Source: Paludibacteraceae bacterium
Lineage (GTDB): Bacteria; Bacteroidota; Bacteroidia; Bacteroidales; Paludibacteraceae
Assembly (NCBI GenBank): GCA_017464475.1
Contig: JAFTZQ010000016.1
Span: forward strand, 43,530 to 107,529
Length of the DNA: 64,000 nt
Direction of reading: 5' to 3'
The notes below the pieces were generated by a model. It searched no databases and was not told the origin of the DNA. It saw nothing but the letters and a program-made list of their open reading frames with translations. This document shows, piece after piece, positions 50,261 to 58,917 of this stretch; the stretch's first letter is position 1; the number at the start of each line of letters is the position of its first letter. A program made the translations under genes and the position numbers.

Positions 50261-51754
50261 ATGCTTAATTTTTTAACAGCAGAAGAAGCTGCCGAATTGA
50301 TACAGAATGGTGACGTCTTAGGCATGGGTGGTTTTACCGCCACCGGAGTGCCTAAGGCGGTTCCTTTTGCTTTGGCGCAACGTGCAGAGCGTCTGCACGC
50401 CGAGGGTATTCCGTTCCGCGTGGGACTGGAGACAGGTGCGTCTATGGGTGACAGCTGCGACGGAGCTTTGGCGCGTGCGCACGCAGTAGAGTTCCGTACG
50501 CCGTACCAGTCCAATAAATCCATGCGCGAGGAGATCAACGCAGAAGGTACCCACTATTTCGATATGCACTTGAGCCACATGGCGCAAGATCTGCGTTACG
50601 GCTTCCTCCCGCGTCCTAAGTTCGCAATCATCGAGGCTTCCTATGTGGGCGAAGATGGTACGATCGTGCCCGCTGCCGGTGTGGGTATTATGCCTACCAT
50701 CTGCCGCATGGCGGATAAGATCATTGTGGAGCTGAACGAAATGTTCCCCGCTACCATGCGTGGTATGCACGACCTCTACGAGCCGCTCGACCCGCCCGCT
50801 CGTCGCGAGATCCCCATCTATAAACCATCCGACCGCTGCGGCTCGGATCATATCAAGGTCGATCCCGCTAAGATTGCGGCTGTTGTGAAGACCAACCGTC
50901 CGAACGAGATTGCTGCTTTCACCCCGGTAGATGCTACTACGGCGAAAATCGGTGAGAACGTAGCTATGTTCCTTGAGGCAGAGATGAAAGCCGGACGTAT
51001 TCCGTCCTCTTTCCTCCCGATCCAATCCGGTGTGGGAAATGTAGCCAACGCTGTACTCGGCGAACTCGGTAAGAACCCGCATATCCCGCCGTTCGAGATG
51101 TACTCGGAGGTAGTACAGGATTCCGTGGTGGACCTCATCAAAGCGGGCCACTGTAAGTTCGCTTCCGGCTGCTCCCTGCGTCTCGTGGAGAGCAAGATGG
51201 CGGAAGTGCTGGAGAATCTCGATTTCTACCACGACAAGATGTTGCTCCGTCCGCAAGAGACGTCCAATAACCCGGAGGTCATCCGCCGACTCGGTCTGAT
51301 TGCTATCAACACCGCCCTGGAGGTAGATATCTATGGAAACGTCAACTCGACGCACGTATGTGGTACCAAGATGATGAACGGTATCGGCGGTTCCGGCGAC
51401 TTCGCGCGCAACGCGTACCTTAGTATATTTACTACGGCTTCCACTGCGAAGAACGGCGCGATCTCGTCTATCGTTCCGATGGTAACCCACCTCGACCACT
51501 CCGAGCACTCCGTCAAAGTGATCGTAACGGAAATAGGTGTGGCGGATCTTCGTGGTAAGAGCCCGCGTCAGCGTGCAGAAGAGATCATCAACAACTGCGT
51601 AGCTCCGGAGTATCGCGAGATGCTGCGTGACTACCTCAAGATCGCTAAGCACGGCCAGACCCCGCATGAGCTCTCCTGCGCTTTTGCTATGCACGAGGAG
51701 TTCATGAAATCCGGCGATATGCGAAACACCAAGTGGGAGAACTACAAACGTTAA
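50261..51754 (+). CDS. Acetyl-CoA hydrolase/transferase (succinyl-CoA:acetate CoA-transferase type)
   Basis: A 497-residue class I CoA-transferase that likely exchanges CoA between succinyl-CoA and acetate in fermentation. Motifs: GMGGFTATGVPKAVP near the N-terminus, PKFAIIEASYVGEDGTIVPA, PIQSGVGNVANAVLGELG (conserved GxGN segment preceding the catalytic Glu), FASGCSLRLVE, and NSTHVCGTKMMNGIGGSGDF with GGSGDF near the CoA site. The start at ATG 50261 directly follows the CAAAC array; an upstream in-frame start at 50156 would translate the repeat. A strong hairpin terminator follows at 51818. Confidence 0.92.
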   Translation: MLNFLTAEEAAELIQNGDVLGMGGFTATGVPKAVPFALAQRAERLHAEGIPFRVGLETGASMGDSCDGALARAHAVEFRTPYQSNKSMREEINAEGTHYFDMHLSHMAQDLRYGFLPRPKFAIIEASYVGEDGTIVPAAGVGIMPTICRMADKIIVELNEMFPATMRGMHDLYEPLDPPARREIPIYKPSDRCGSDHIKVDPAKIAAVVKTNRPNEIAAFTPVDATTAKIGENVAMFLEAEMKAGRIPSSFLPIQSGVGNVANAVLGELGKNPHIPPFEMYSEVVQDSVVDLIKAGHCKFASGCSLRLVESKMAEVLENLDFYHDKMLLRPQETSNNPEVIRRLGLIAINTALEVDIYGNVNSTHVCGTKMMNGIGGSGDFARNAYLSIFTTASTAKNGAISSIVPMVTHLDHSEHSVKVIVTEIGVADLRGKSPRQRAEEIINNCVAPEYREMLRDYLKIAKHGQTPHELSCAFAMHEEFMKSGDMRNTKWENYKR

Positions 51755-51817
51755 ACTATTAAAGTGTATTATTTCTTGGTAAGAGGAAAGATTTAAGACA
51801 GTTTTTTGATAATTTTG

Positions 51818-51870
51818 AGGTGCAAAAACTCGCGGAAAAGGGAAAAAAAACCGAGTTTTTGCACCTTTTT
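51818..51870 (+). terminator. Strong hairpin after the CoA-transferase gene
   Basis: AGGTGCAAAAACTCG and CGAGTTTTTGCACCT form a perfect 15-bp stem around a 19-base loop, followed by TTTT. Confidence 0.85.
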
Positions 51871-51905
51871 GCATGTTATGATAAATTTTTTGCATTTTAT
51901 GATAA
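51866..51905 (+). promoter_or_regulatory. Direct repeats TTTTTGCAYKTTATGATAA upstream of the TPR-AraC regulator
   Basis: TTTTTGCATGTTATGATAA (51866-51884) and TTTTTGCATTTTATGATAA (51887-51905) are 21 bases apart, two helical turns, and abut the promoter. Similar copies lie at 53789 and 53829, downstream of the regulator gene. Confidence 0.7.
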
Positions 51906-51908
51906 CAA

Positions 51909-51937
51909 TTATATGCAAAAAAAGTTGTACCTTTGCA
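51909..51937 (+). promoter_or_regulatory. Promoter of the TPR-AraC regulator
   Basis: TTATATGCAA, then AAAAAGTTGTACCTTTGCAAC; -7 box TACCTTTG. Confidence 0.78.
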
Positions 51938-51982
51938 ACGGATTTTGAAAAACATATCGGCTTAATTTAAATCTTGTACTCT

Positions 51983-53704
51983 ATGAATCTTTATCGCAGT
52001 CTCAAATGGTGTCTTGGCGTGTTGTCTTTTTTGTGGATTGCTATGCCGCTGGGTGCCTCTGATTTCTCCGACCGGATGGACAATTATGCGCTTCGTTATT
52101 CCCGGACGAAGCAGCCGGAAGTGCGTTTGGCGAGAGCGAACGATTTTTTCGAGTACCTCTATTCCAAGAGATATATTGATTCCCGGGTGCGTTTCCCTGC
52201 CGATGCGCACATGGATTCCGTGGACGTCAATGTATGGTATTATCTCGCCGAGTATTACTATGGCGAGGGAGACTACCGCCGCGCTGTGCAGTATTGCGAA
52301 AACGCGGCGGCTTCATGTACGGAGCATGTGGACCCCGACTCGCAAGGGGATGTATATAGCCTCCTCGGTGCCGCTTATTTCCGCCTCAGCGAGTTCGACA
52401 AGGCTGCCGAGGCGCTCAACGAGTGCTATCTCATCGACTCCAAGAGTGGCAATTACGACCGCCTCAGCTCTACCCTCAATAATATAGCCGGTGTCTATAT
52501 CGCTGCGGGTAAACCTGCCGAGGCGGAGAAATACGTCAAGGAAGCCATCGCTGCCAATTCGCTTACTTCCAATCTGGCGCGCAGGGCGGTTATCTTCGGT
52601 ACCGCCTCCGAGATGTACAAAGCCATGGGGGACCCCAAGCAGTCACTCTCCTATGCGAAGAAAGCGCTTGCTATCGAGCGCCAGAGAAAGGACAGCGCCA
52701 GGATAGGAGTCCGCCTCTCCCAGGTCGCCAATGCCGAACTGGCGATGGGAAAGGTGGATGAAGCCAAACGCTCCCTCACGGAGGCGATGCCGCTGCTTGA
52801 GAAAGCCGGAAACACGCATTCGCTCGGTATCTGCCAGAACCAGATGGGGGATATCCTCTTGGCGCAGGGAGATGACAAGGAAGCGGCGGAATACTACCGC
52901 GAAGCGGCTGCGCTCTTCTTTATTCAGGGAGATTTATATAATGAATCGCACGCGCGTGAGGGACTCGGCAAGGCGCTCAAGACCTCGGCTCCGGACGAAG
53001 CGGTGCTCCATCTCGAACGCGTGAAGCAGCTTCAGGACTCTATCCATAGCCGCGAAACGGAGGAAGCTATCAGCCGCTATAACGCTATCTATCATAACGA
53101 TATCCTCCAGCAGGAGGCGCAGAGGGCGAGAGCCGAGAAACGGCGCGTACTCTGGATAGCCGTAGCGGCTGTACTCGCCCTCGTTCTGATCATGGCGGCG
53201 GCGGCTTGTTATACCTACAGGCGACATAAGCGAAACGAACAGGAGTACAACCGCAATATATCATCCATGGAGGACAAATATTCCGAGGCGGACAGACGCT
53301 ACCGGAATATCATGTCTGACCAGGTCTTCGCCAAAACGGAGATGACCGAGGACGACCGGCTCTTCCTCAACGACCTCGCAGAGGCGATCAGTATCCTCTC
53401 CGAGAAGGGGGAACTGGACCTCAAGACACTCGCCAAAACCATGCATGTCTCTGTCTCGGGGATGCGTACCAGACTCGACAAACTCGTCTCCGAGACACCG
53501 CAGTCTTATATACTCAAGGTGCGTATGAGCAAAGCCAAATATCTCCTCCATAATTTCCGCGACATGCCTATCTCCGTGGTTGCTGAGAAATGCGGATATA
53601 TGCAGCTCCCTAATTTCACCAGGGCGGTCACCAAATACTACGGTGTCACCCCTACCCAGATGAGGAATACGGCGCCTGTTGACAGACCTAAACTGAAAGA
53701 GTAA
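51983..53704 (+). CDS. Membrane-spanning TPR sensor with C-terminal AraC-type DNA-binding domain
   Basis: A 573-residue one-component regulator. A signal peptide or first membrane anchor (WCLGVLSFLWIAMPLGA) is followed by periplasmic TPR repeats to about residue 350, a transmembrane helix near 389-411 (VLWIAVAAVLALVLIMAAAA), a coiled linker, and a cytoplasmic helix-turn-helix of AraC type (LAKTMHVSVSGMRTRLDKLV, ISVVAEKCGYMQLPNFTRAV, YYGVTPTQMR). The layout is that of Bacteroidales TPR/AraC regulators controlling surface systems. ATG 51983 is preferred over TTG 51974. Similar direct repeats before this gene and before the next operon suggest autoregulation and control of the lipoprotein genes at 54137-57060; this is inferred from sites only. 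Confidence 0.88.
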   Translation: MNLYRSLKWCLGVLSFLWIAMPLGASDFSDRMDNYALRYSRTKQPEVRLARANDFFEYLYSKRYIDSRVRFPADAHMDSVDVNVWYYLAEYYYGEGDYRRAVQYCENAAASCTEHVDPDSQGDVYSLLGAAYFRLSEFDKAAEALNECYLIDSKSGNYDRLSSTLNNIAGVYIAAGKPAEAEKYVKEAIAANSLTSNLARRAVIFGTASEMYKAMGDPKQSLSYAKKALAIERQRKDSARIGVRLSQVANAELAMGKVDEAKRSLTEAMPLLEKAGNTHSLGICQNQMGDILLAQGDDKEAAEYYREAAALFFIQGDLYNESHAREGLGKALKTSAPDEAVLHLERVKQLQDSIHSRETEEAISRYNAIYHNDILQQEAQRARAEKRRVLWIAVAAVLALVLIMAAAACYTYRRHKRNEQEYNRNISSMEDKYSEADRRYRNIMSDQVFAKTEMTEDDRLFLNDLAEAISILSEKGELDLKTLAKTMHVSVSGMRTRLDKLVSETPQSYILKVRMSKAKYLLHNFRDMPISVVAEKCGYMQLPNFTRAVTKYYGVTPTQMRNTAPVDRPKLKE

Positions 53705-53773
53705 AGTTTTTTCATAAATTGGTGGAAAGCGGTGTACAAATGTTGTATATCGCTTTTATTATGTATTTTACCG

Positions 53774-53847
53774 TAATTTTATGATAAATTTTTGCACGTT
53801 ATGATAAGCGCGCATAAAATGATAAAACTTTTGCATTTTGTGCTAAC
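53774..53847 (+). promoter_or_regulatory. Operator-like repeats matching those before the regulator gene
   Basis: TAATTTTATGATAAA (53774), TTTTTGCACGTTATGATAA (53789-53807) and TTTTGCATTTTGTGCTAAC (53829-53847) resemble the 51866 and 51887 sites. Confidence 0.55.
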
Positions 53848-53877
53848 AATAGATTCAAAAAAAAGCAGTAATTTTGC
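53848..53877 (+). promoter_or_regulatory. Promoter-like element before the lipoprotein operon
   Basis: AAAAAGCAGTAATTTTGCCC with -7 box TAATTTTG at 53869-53876; no clear TTGCATAT element at the usual spacing. Confidence 0.5.
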
Positions 53878-53907
53878 CCGCAAAATCAATAATTTTTCTT
53901 TTTAACC

Positions 53908-54027
53908 ATGAATAAATGCGTTTGTATTATGGCACTTGCTACACTTTTAACGGGACGAGCAGCCGCAACCCTGACCTTCTCCTGCCACTACTCAATTACG
54001 GTGCACGAGTGGGTGATTAGTGGGTGA
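53908..54027 (+). CDS. Possible 39-residue leader or decayed secreted peptide
   Basis: ATG 53908 opens MNKCVCIMALATLLTGRAAA, which looks like the start of a signal peptide, then runs into the GTGGGTGATTA repeat, whose TGA ends it. It stands 31 bases after the promoter-like element. It could be the truncated start of a former gene cut by the repeat, a leader peptide, or chance. Confidence 0.3.
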   Translation: MNKCVCIMALATLLTGRAAATLTFSCHYSITVHEWVISG

Positions 54028-54047
54028 TTAGTGGGTGATTAGTGGGT
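54007..54047 (+). repeat. 11-mer GTGGGTGATTA tandem repeat
   Basis: Three full units plus a partial one; inverse of the CCCACTAATCA array at 20934. It supplies the stop codon of the 39-codon frame. Confidence 0.85.
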
Positions 54048-54075
54048 TGTTAATAGGACAAAAGCGGCACAAAAA

Positions 54076-54135
54076 CACCTCAAACAAGCGGCTCCGCCGC
54101 CAAACCATTATAACTAACTTCAAACAACATCAAAC
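54076..54135 (+). repeat. CAAAC-plus-hairpin array before the lipoprotein operon
   Basis: TCAAACAAGCGGCTCCGCCG, then AACTTCAAACAACATCAAAC up to the start codon. Same family as 49628 and 50093. Confidence 0.8.
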
Positions 54136-54136
54136 A

Positions 54137-55501
54137 ATGAAGAAAATTTATTTTAATCGTGCCCTTGTGGCTAAGAAAAAACTTTTGTTCTTTGCCCTTA
54201 TGGCAACATTAGGTTTGTTCTTCACCGCCTGCGAACCCAAGCAGCCCGAAGAACCCGCCATCACCTTGCAGGGCATCAAACTCAACCAAACTTCCGTCAC
54301 GCTCTACGAGAAAGAGGAGGTCAAACTCCGTGTCCGCTACACGCCGGAGGAAGCCGCAGCAACCGCTCCTGCTGTCGTCTGGTATAGCGATAAACAGCGT
54401 GTCGCTTCCGTTGACGACAACGGTCGCGTTAAAGCCGACCGCGTCGGTACTGCCGTCATTACCGCCCAATGCGGTCAGTTCGAAGCCAAATGCACGGTCG
54501 ATGTACTGAAAAACGACCTGCCCGAACCCGACCCGAAGGTTGTTTTCTCCGTTGAACCGAAGAAGATTGATGCACCGGCGGAAGGAGGCTCCTTCCTGAT
54601 CGAAGTGAAGAGCAACGTGGCTTGGACTGCTGAAATGGAGAACTCCGAATGGGCTGCACTCAGTGCTACTTCCGGGGATGGCGATGCCACCCTCACGCTC
54701 ACCGTGGCAGGTTCGGAAGATCCCGAAGTGGCTTCACAGGACATCACTTTCAAAGCCGGAAAAGGCTCATACTACGTCCGCGTGACAAGAGCAGGGTTCG
54801 TCAAAATTAACAAATTTTCGATAGATAAAACAAGCTCTGAAATAATCCCTGTCAGCGGAGGTTCGGCAACCGTCAATGTGGAGAGCGATCTGGAATGGAC
54901 GGTAACTTGCAACGACCCGCACGTCTCTATTGCCAAATCTGCCAACTCCGTTACATTCAACGTCCAAAAATTTAATATACCATTATCAAAATGTCAAGAG
55001 TATTTTGGTAATAATGCCGCCACAATAGAGGACTTGGGAATATTCTTTTATATAGCGGCAGGGGGCTCGTACCCTATTCCCGTAATCTTCTCCAACGGAG
55101 AGAAAGATATTAAATTTTCCCTGAGACAGGAACTTCCTTATATAAAAACAAAAGTAATCAGCGGGTCAGAACCTCATCCCAGCGGAGGATATTTTAATGT
55201 GTTACATACCAAGGATTATAACGCCCATAGTTTTACGGTGCAGGTGGAGAGCAATATCCCCTGGGAAATAAAAATCTACTATAACGGATCTGCTTCCTGC
55301 GGGGATACGAACTGGGCTTCCGCTTCGCCGTATTCCGGAACGGGTAATGGTACGGTCACGATTTCCTTTGAGGATAATTCCACTTCTGATTGCGAACACC
55401 GGGAGGGGGAACTCAAGTTCTACAGTGCAGGAGGTTATGTCGAATTCACAAAGACCTATGATACCTGGCAGGCAGGGCCGAGCTGGAAACCGTTATACTA
55501 A
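54137..55501 (+). CDS. Surface lipoprotein with BIG2 and BACON-like Ig domains
   Basis: A 454-residue lipoprotein (signal peptide ending FFTACEPKQPEE; the acidic residues after Cys fit surface export). Residues about 45-125 form a BIG2 domain (LNQTSVTLYEKEEVKLRVRY, VASVDDNGRVKADRVGTAVI). A BACON-like domain follows (APAEGGSFLIEVKSNVAWTA, ITFKAGKGSYYVRVTRAG), with further similar strands to the end (VQVESNIPWEIKIYYNG). Such Ig-like stalks present binding modules or enzymes on the cell surface; no catalytic domain is present. It is probably the first gene of a unit with the two genes that follow. ATG 54137 directly abuts the CAAAC array. Confidence 0.85.
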   Translation: MKKIYFNRALVAKKKLLFFALMATLGLFFTACEPKQPEEPAITLQGIKLNQTSVTLYEKEEVKLRVRYTPEEAAATAPAVVWYSDKQRVASVDDNGRVKADRVGTAVITAQCGQFEAKCTVDVLKNDLPEPDPKVVFSVEPKKIDAPAEGGSFLIEVKSNVAWTAEMENSEWAALSATSGDGDATLTLTVAGSEDPEVASQDITFKAGKGSYYVRVTRAGFVKINKFSIDKTSSEIIPVSGGSATVNVESDLEWTVTCNDPHVSIAKSANSVTFNVQKFNIPLSKCQEYFGNNAATIEDLGIFFYIAAGGSYPIPVIFSNGEKDIKFSLRQELPYIKTKVISGSEPHPSGGYFNVLHTKDYNAHSFTVQVESNIPWEIKIYYNGSASCGDTNWASASPYSGTGNGTVTISFEDNSTSDCEHREGELKFYSAGGYVEFTKTYDTWQAGPSWKPLY

Positions 55502-55559
55502 TAATTAGATGTTTGCAAATAACTGAAAATAACTTATAACAAACAAAATCCACACAACA

Positions 55560-56081
55560 ATGAAAAAAATCCTTTTTTTAGCAGTGGCAGTTATTGCCCT
55601 GATCACAACCGGCTGTGAGAACTTGCAGCCGACGCAGGTCTCTTCCAAAGACCTCAAGGACAAAGTGACGGTTAGCGGTTACGCCCGTTACACAGTCAAC
55701 AACGGCAAAGGCGAAGTCCAGAAACCCCAGCTGCTGACCGACCAGGAACTCGTCCTCTACTACGGTATGAAGGACGCCGAAGGCAAGATGGCTTACACCC
55801 ATTATGCCCTGAAGACCAACGAAGACGGCTACTTCGCTATCGACCTGCCTCTCCAACCCGGAAAGGTGATCATTGACGAAGTCAAAGTCGTATGTTCTTT
55901 CTCGCTCGATCTGGCTACTTATGCTTACAACAATGTCTCCAAGAAATGGGAGATGACCAATGCCGATTTCTTTGGCGAAGTGGCAAAGCAGAACCTCGCT
56001 GCAGGTAGTTCGTATTATTATGCTCTCGAGGTGGCAGCCGTGGCTTACACCTCCAGTCCCGATCTGGAGCAACCCAAATAA
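55560..56081 (+). CDS. Lipoprotein of unknown function
   Basis: A 173-residue protein with signal peptide and lipobox ITTGC. The body is a beta-sandwich-like sequence (VTVSGYARYTVNNGKGEVQK, YAIDLP-type strands, KVIIDEVKVVCSFSLDLATY) that may resemble a carboxypeptidase-regulatory or transthyretin-like fold (ALKTNEDGYFAIDLPL); I cannot name a family. Its position between an Ig-like lipoprotein (58 bases upstream) and an outer membrane barrel (31 bases downstream) suggests an envelope complex of the three. Confidence 0.75.
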   Translation: MKKILFLAVAVIALITTGCENLQPTQVSSKDLKDKVTVSGYARYTVNNGKGEVQKPQLLTDQELVLYYGMKDAEGKMAYTHYALKTNEDGYFAIDLPLQPGKVIIDEVKVVCSFSLDLATYAYNNVSKKWEMTNADFFGEVAKQNLAAGSSYYYALEVAAVAYTSSPDLEQPK

Positions 56082-56083
56082 AC

Positions 56084-56112
56084 TGAAAGTTGAAAATTGA
56101 AAATTGAAAGTT
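56084..56112 (+). repeat. GAAAATT/GAAAGTT heptamer array
   Basis: CTGAAAGTTGAAAATTGAAA and ATTGAAAGTT fill the gap up to ATG 56113; inverse of the CTTTCAC family. Confidence 0.8.
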
Positions 56113-57060
56113 ATGAAAAAGATTTTATCAACCCTTCTTGCAGCGCTCATAGCTTTTCCGATGCTCTATGCCAAGGACGAGAAAGCGCAACCGCAAGGGT
56201 GGAATGAGCCGGGCGTAGGCTCCTGGGCAATAGGTATCACCTTCAACCCCGTCAGCCTCGCTTCGCGACTGACCGTTCAACCGAAAGCCGGTACGGCGGT
56301 CAACGGTACTATATCCGGCAGTATGGCTATCGAGAAACAACTCTATGCCCTCTCTCAGGACCCGGTGCTCGCCATCCGTGCCAAATACCGTATCCGGCAG
56401 AACTGGAACCTGCGTATGGCGTTGGGCTTCAGCGGGTCGCATATCCATTATTCCGAGTACGTACAGGACGATGCGGCAGTGCTGCTGAATCCCGCTTCCG
56501 AGAACAAAGTGACGGACGCCGTCAAGTCCGACCTTACCTCTGGTAACCTCGTCCTCGGTGCAGAGTTTGTCAAAGGTAAGAAAGTGAAATTCACCATGGG
56601 CTTCAGCCTCCTCTACGCCATCGGCGGCGGCAAGTTGAATTTCGCGTACGGCAATGCCATAACTTATAGCAATCCCATCCCGTCCTCGATGCCGTATTCC
56701 GGTTGGATCAACGGTGCTTCGGCTGCCCTCAACCCCGACCACGGAGCTGCGGCTGCGCAGGGTATCGGCTGGGCGAGACCCCTCAAGACCAATAACTCCG
56801 GCGTACACCATGGTATAGGTGTCGCCATGGATATGGGTATCGAGTGGTTCTTCCAGGACCGTATCTCGCTTGGTGCGGCAGTCACTTTCTCACCGGTTAT
56901 GTTCACCTTCCGTCCCCAGACTTATACCGTCATGGAAGGTCTGAGCACCCTTTCCGGCAAGGTGGAGCAGTATAACCTGCTCGTCAGCCCCGGCAGCTGG
57001 TCCTGCCTCTATGGTACGGAGAACATCGGTTTCCAGTTATCGTTAAACTATTATCTATAA
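56113..57060 (+). CDS. Outer membrane beta-barrel protein
   Basis: A 315-residue protein with a signal peptide (LLAALIAFPMLYA) and alternating amphipathic strands ending in an aromatic C-terminus (FQLSLNYYL), as in outer membrane barrels. Strand-like segments include SWAIGITFNPVSLASRL, KFTMGFSLLYAIGGGKL and ISLGAAVTFSPVMFTF. No specific family is recognised. ATG 56113 is preferred to TTG 56104, which lies in the repeat. It ends the group starting at 54137 and could be the pore or anchor for the two lipoproteins. Confidence 0.8.
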   Translation: MKKILSTLLAALIAFPMLYAKDEKAQPQGWNEPGVGSWAIGITFNPVSLASRLTVQPKAGTAVNGTISGSMAIEKQLYALSQDPVLAIRAKYRIRQNWNLRMALGFSGSHIHYSEYVQDDAAVLLNPASENKVTDAVKSDLTSGNLVLGAEFVKGKKVKFTMGFSLLYAIGGGKLNFAYGNAITYSNPIPSSMPYSGWINGASAALNPDHGAAAAQGIGWARPLKTNNSGVHHGIGVAMDMGIEWFFQDRISLGAAVTFSPVMFTFRPQTYTVMEGLSTLSGKVEQYNLLVSPGSWSCLYGTENIGFQLSLNYYL

Positions 57061-57309
57061 GGTAACTTTTCCCCGTGATCTTTGAGGTATTTAATCGAAA
57101 ATTATTTTTATTATTTTTGTAAGCGAAGCGCATTTTTGTAAGGCGGTAGTACGGCATTTAGCCGGACGATGGATAAGCGGACAAAGGCGGGCGTTGGGCT
57201 TGCACAAACGAACGGCTTTGGGCGATTAGACAAAGGCACATCAAGTGCCGAACCGCCGCATTTTCGATTTACTAAAAATACCAACCGGGAAACAATTAAT
57301 TAAAACATT

Positions 57310-58839
57310 ATGAAAAAGATTTTTTATTTCATGTCCCTGGCAGCAGTAGTCTTTGCCATGGCGTCTTGTAAAGACAAAGAGGAACCTACTCCTCAAAGCG
57401 AGAAAGTGATCCCGCAGCAGATCAGGCTGGCGGACGCTTTCCAGGAGTATTTCATGAGCGAAGGAGAGACGGCTCTCATCCAATATACCGTCACCCCCTC
57501 CAACGTCAATGTCACCTACACGCTCGCGTGGGCCTCTTCCGACGAGAAAGTAGTCAAAGTGGACAGCAAAGGTAAGGTAACCGCTGTGGCTGAAGGTTCC
57601 GCTACGGTCACTGTCTCTATTAACGAGTATCCGGAGGTAAAGCCGGCGGTGGCTAACATCACTATCTTGCCACCCCCTCAAGTAGGAGATTATATCTACG
57701 ATGACGGTTCCTGGGGTGCAAATCCGAATCTGAATGGACATAAAGTGATTGCGGTGATCTACTGGCTCGGAAACGCTTCTCTCTTCGACCCGATCCTCGA
57801 GGTGGATTATCCGAACTGCACCCACGGTCTGGCTATGTCTGTCAAGCAAGGAAAGGCAGGCGAATGGATGAAGGATTTTGGTAATTATTTATATAATAAT
57901 GACGATCTGAGCGATCAAAAGAATCTGTTCATGAACATGGGCAACAGTCCTCTCTGCGACAATGCCGGTTCGCTGACTGAGTGGGGTATTGAGCATTCTT
58001 CTTATGCGGAGCTCATCCGTCCGTATTTTGAGAACAAAGATTTATGGGCTGGTGATGGCTTCTGCGGATTGGGTGGCTACACCTATACTTCCGTGCTGGA
58101 GCAATATACGCGCGAGTATGACCCTGAAGGTAGATACCCCTTCGAGTTCTATATCAACGCCATGAATCTCGTAAAAGACATTGAGGCGCCGCTGACTACT
58201 TCGCGCTGGTATGTGCCCTCTATCTTTGAGGCGGCACTGATGGTGAATACCGCGCTTACCAAGCCGGGCGATTTCAATAGCAACAAAGTGGATGACGATA
58301 TGAATCCGCTCATCAACCACAACAATGACAATTTGGCGGTAATGAACGCTGCCCTCAGTAAAGTTCAGGGTGCCGACTTGCTTCCTACCGGCAGCGAGTA
58401 TGCTATCGCTTCTGCTACAGATGCATATTGTCCGTTCAAAGAGATATGCAGTTCTATGAGCTGCGGCGATTTCTTCGAGTGCTGCTATGTATGCAATACA
58501 GGCGAAGGACGCCCGGCCGACGAAGCGGCGGAGATTGAAGCAAGATGGGATAGCTGGCTCAAAGACAATGCCGGCGACAAGTACCAGGAGTACAAGAACT
58601 ACGCTAAGACTATGGAGGAGCGCTATGAAGTATTCCTGGCTATTAGAGGGTATGATAATCTCACTCCCCAGCAGATAAACGGTGACCGTTTAGGTGTGGG
58701 TCTTGCCGTACTGGTTGCTTCGGTATATGCCAACGTAGGTGTTTCGGACGGATTAAGGCACGTTAATATGTCACCGTACTCCGGCTTTAAAGGCGAAGAT
58801 AACCAATTCGATGTAGTCCGCGCTATCATTGCATTCTAA
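57310..58839 (+). CDS. Lipoprotein with BIG2 domain and unrecognised C-terminal region
   Basis: A 509-residue lipoprotein (lipobox MASC, then KDKEE as a surface-export-like signal). Residues 40-120 form a BIG2 domain (YTVTPSNVNVTYTLAW, VVKVDSKGKVTAVAEGSATV). Residues about 130-400 (VGDYIYDDGSWGANPN, HKVIAVIYWLGN, SRWYVPSIFEAALMVNTA) resemble the display domains of secreted Bacteroidales paralogs; the SRWYVPS segment recalls Fibrobacter-type major paralogous domains. The last 100 residues are helical with a CYVCNTGEG loop. A hairpin terminator follows at 58851. The 249 bases before it hold no clear promoter. Confidence 0.78.
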   Translation: MKKIFYFMSLAAVVFAMASCKDKEEPTPQSEKVIPQQIRLADAFQEYFMSEGETALIQYTVTPSNVNVTYTLAWASSDEKVVKVDSKGKVTAVAEGSATVTVSINEYPEVKPAVANITILPPPQVGDYIYDDGSWGANPNLNGHKVIAVIYWLGNASLFDPILEVDYPNCTHGLAMSVKQGKAGEWMKDFGNYLYNNDDLSDQKNLFMNMGNSPLCDNAGSLTEWGIEHSSYAELIRPYFENKDLWAGDGFCGLGGYTYTSVLEQYTREYDPEGRYPFEFYINAMNLVKDIEAPLTTSRWYVPSIFEAALMVNTALTKPGDFNSNKVDDDMNPLINHNNDNLAVMNAALSKVQGADLLPTGSEYAIASATDAYCPFKEICSSMSCGDFFECCYVCNTGEGRPADEAAEIEARWDSWLKDNAGDKYQEYKNYAKTMEERYEVFLAIRGYDNLTPQQINGDRLGVGLAVLVASVYANVGVSDGLRHVNMSPYSGFKGEDNQFDVVRAIIAF

Positions 58840-58850
58840 TAAATGCCATT

Positions 58851-58895
58851 GTACCGGGATGCCGTACGAGCGACATTCCGGTACAGCCTATTTTT
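58851..58895 (+). terminator. Terminator after the BIG2 lipoprotein gene
   Basis: TGTACCGG and CCGGTACA form an 8-bp stem with further inner pairing, followed by CCTATTTTT. Confidence 0.7.
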
Positions 58896-58917
58896 AAATT
58901 ATAAAAAAAAGTTACGT

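Larger units (their letters stand above)
53705..54136. other. Spacer before the lipoprotein operon
   Basis: Contains GATAA-type repeats (53774-53847), a promoter-like TAATTTTG, a 39-codon frame (53908-54027), the 11-mer array (54007-54047) and a CAAAC array (54076-54135). Confidence 0.6.

Noticed and set aside
50318-51955. 545-codon minus-strand frame opposite the CoA-transferase gene
   Set aside because: No recognisable motif; the plus strand encodes a complete, conserved CoA-transferase. It is a by-product of codon bias.
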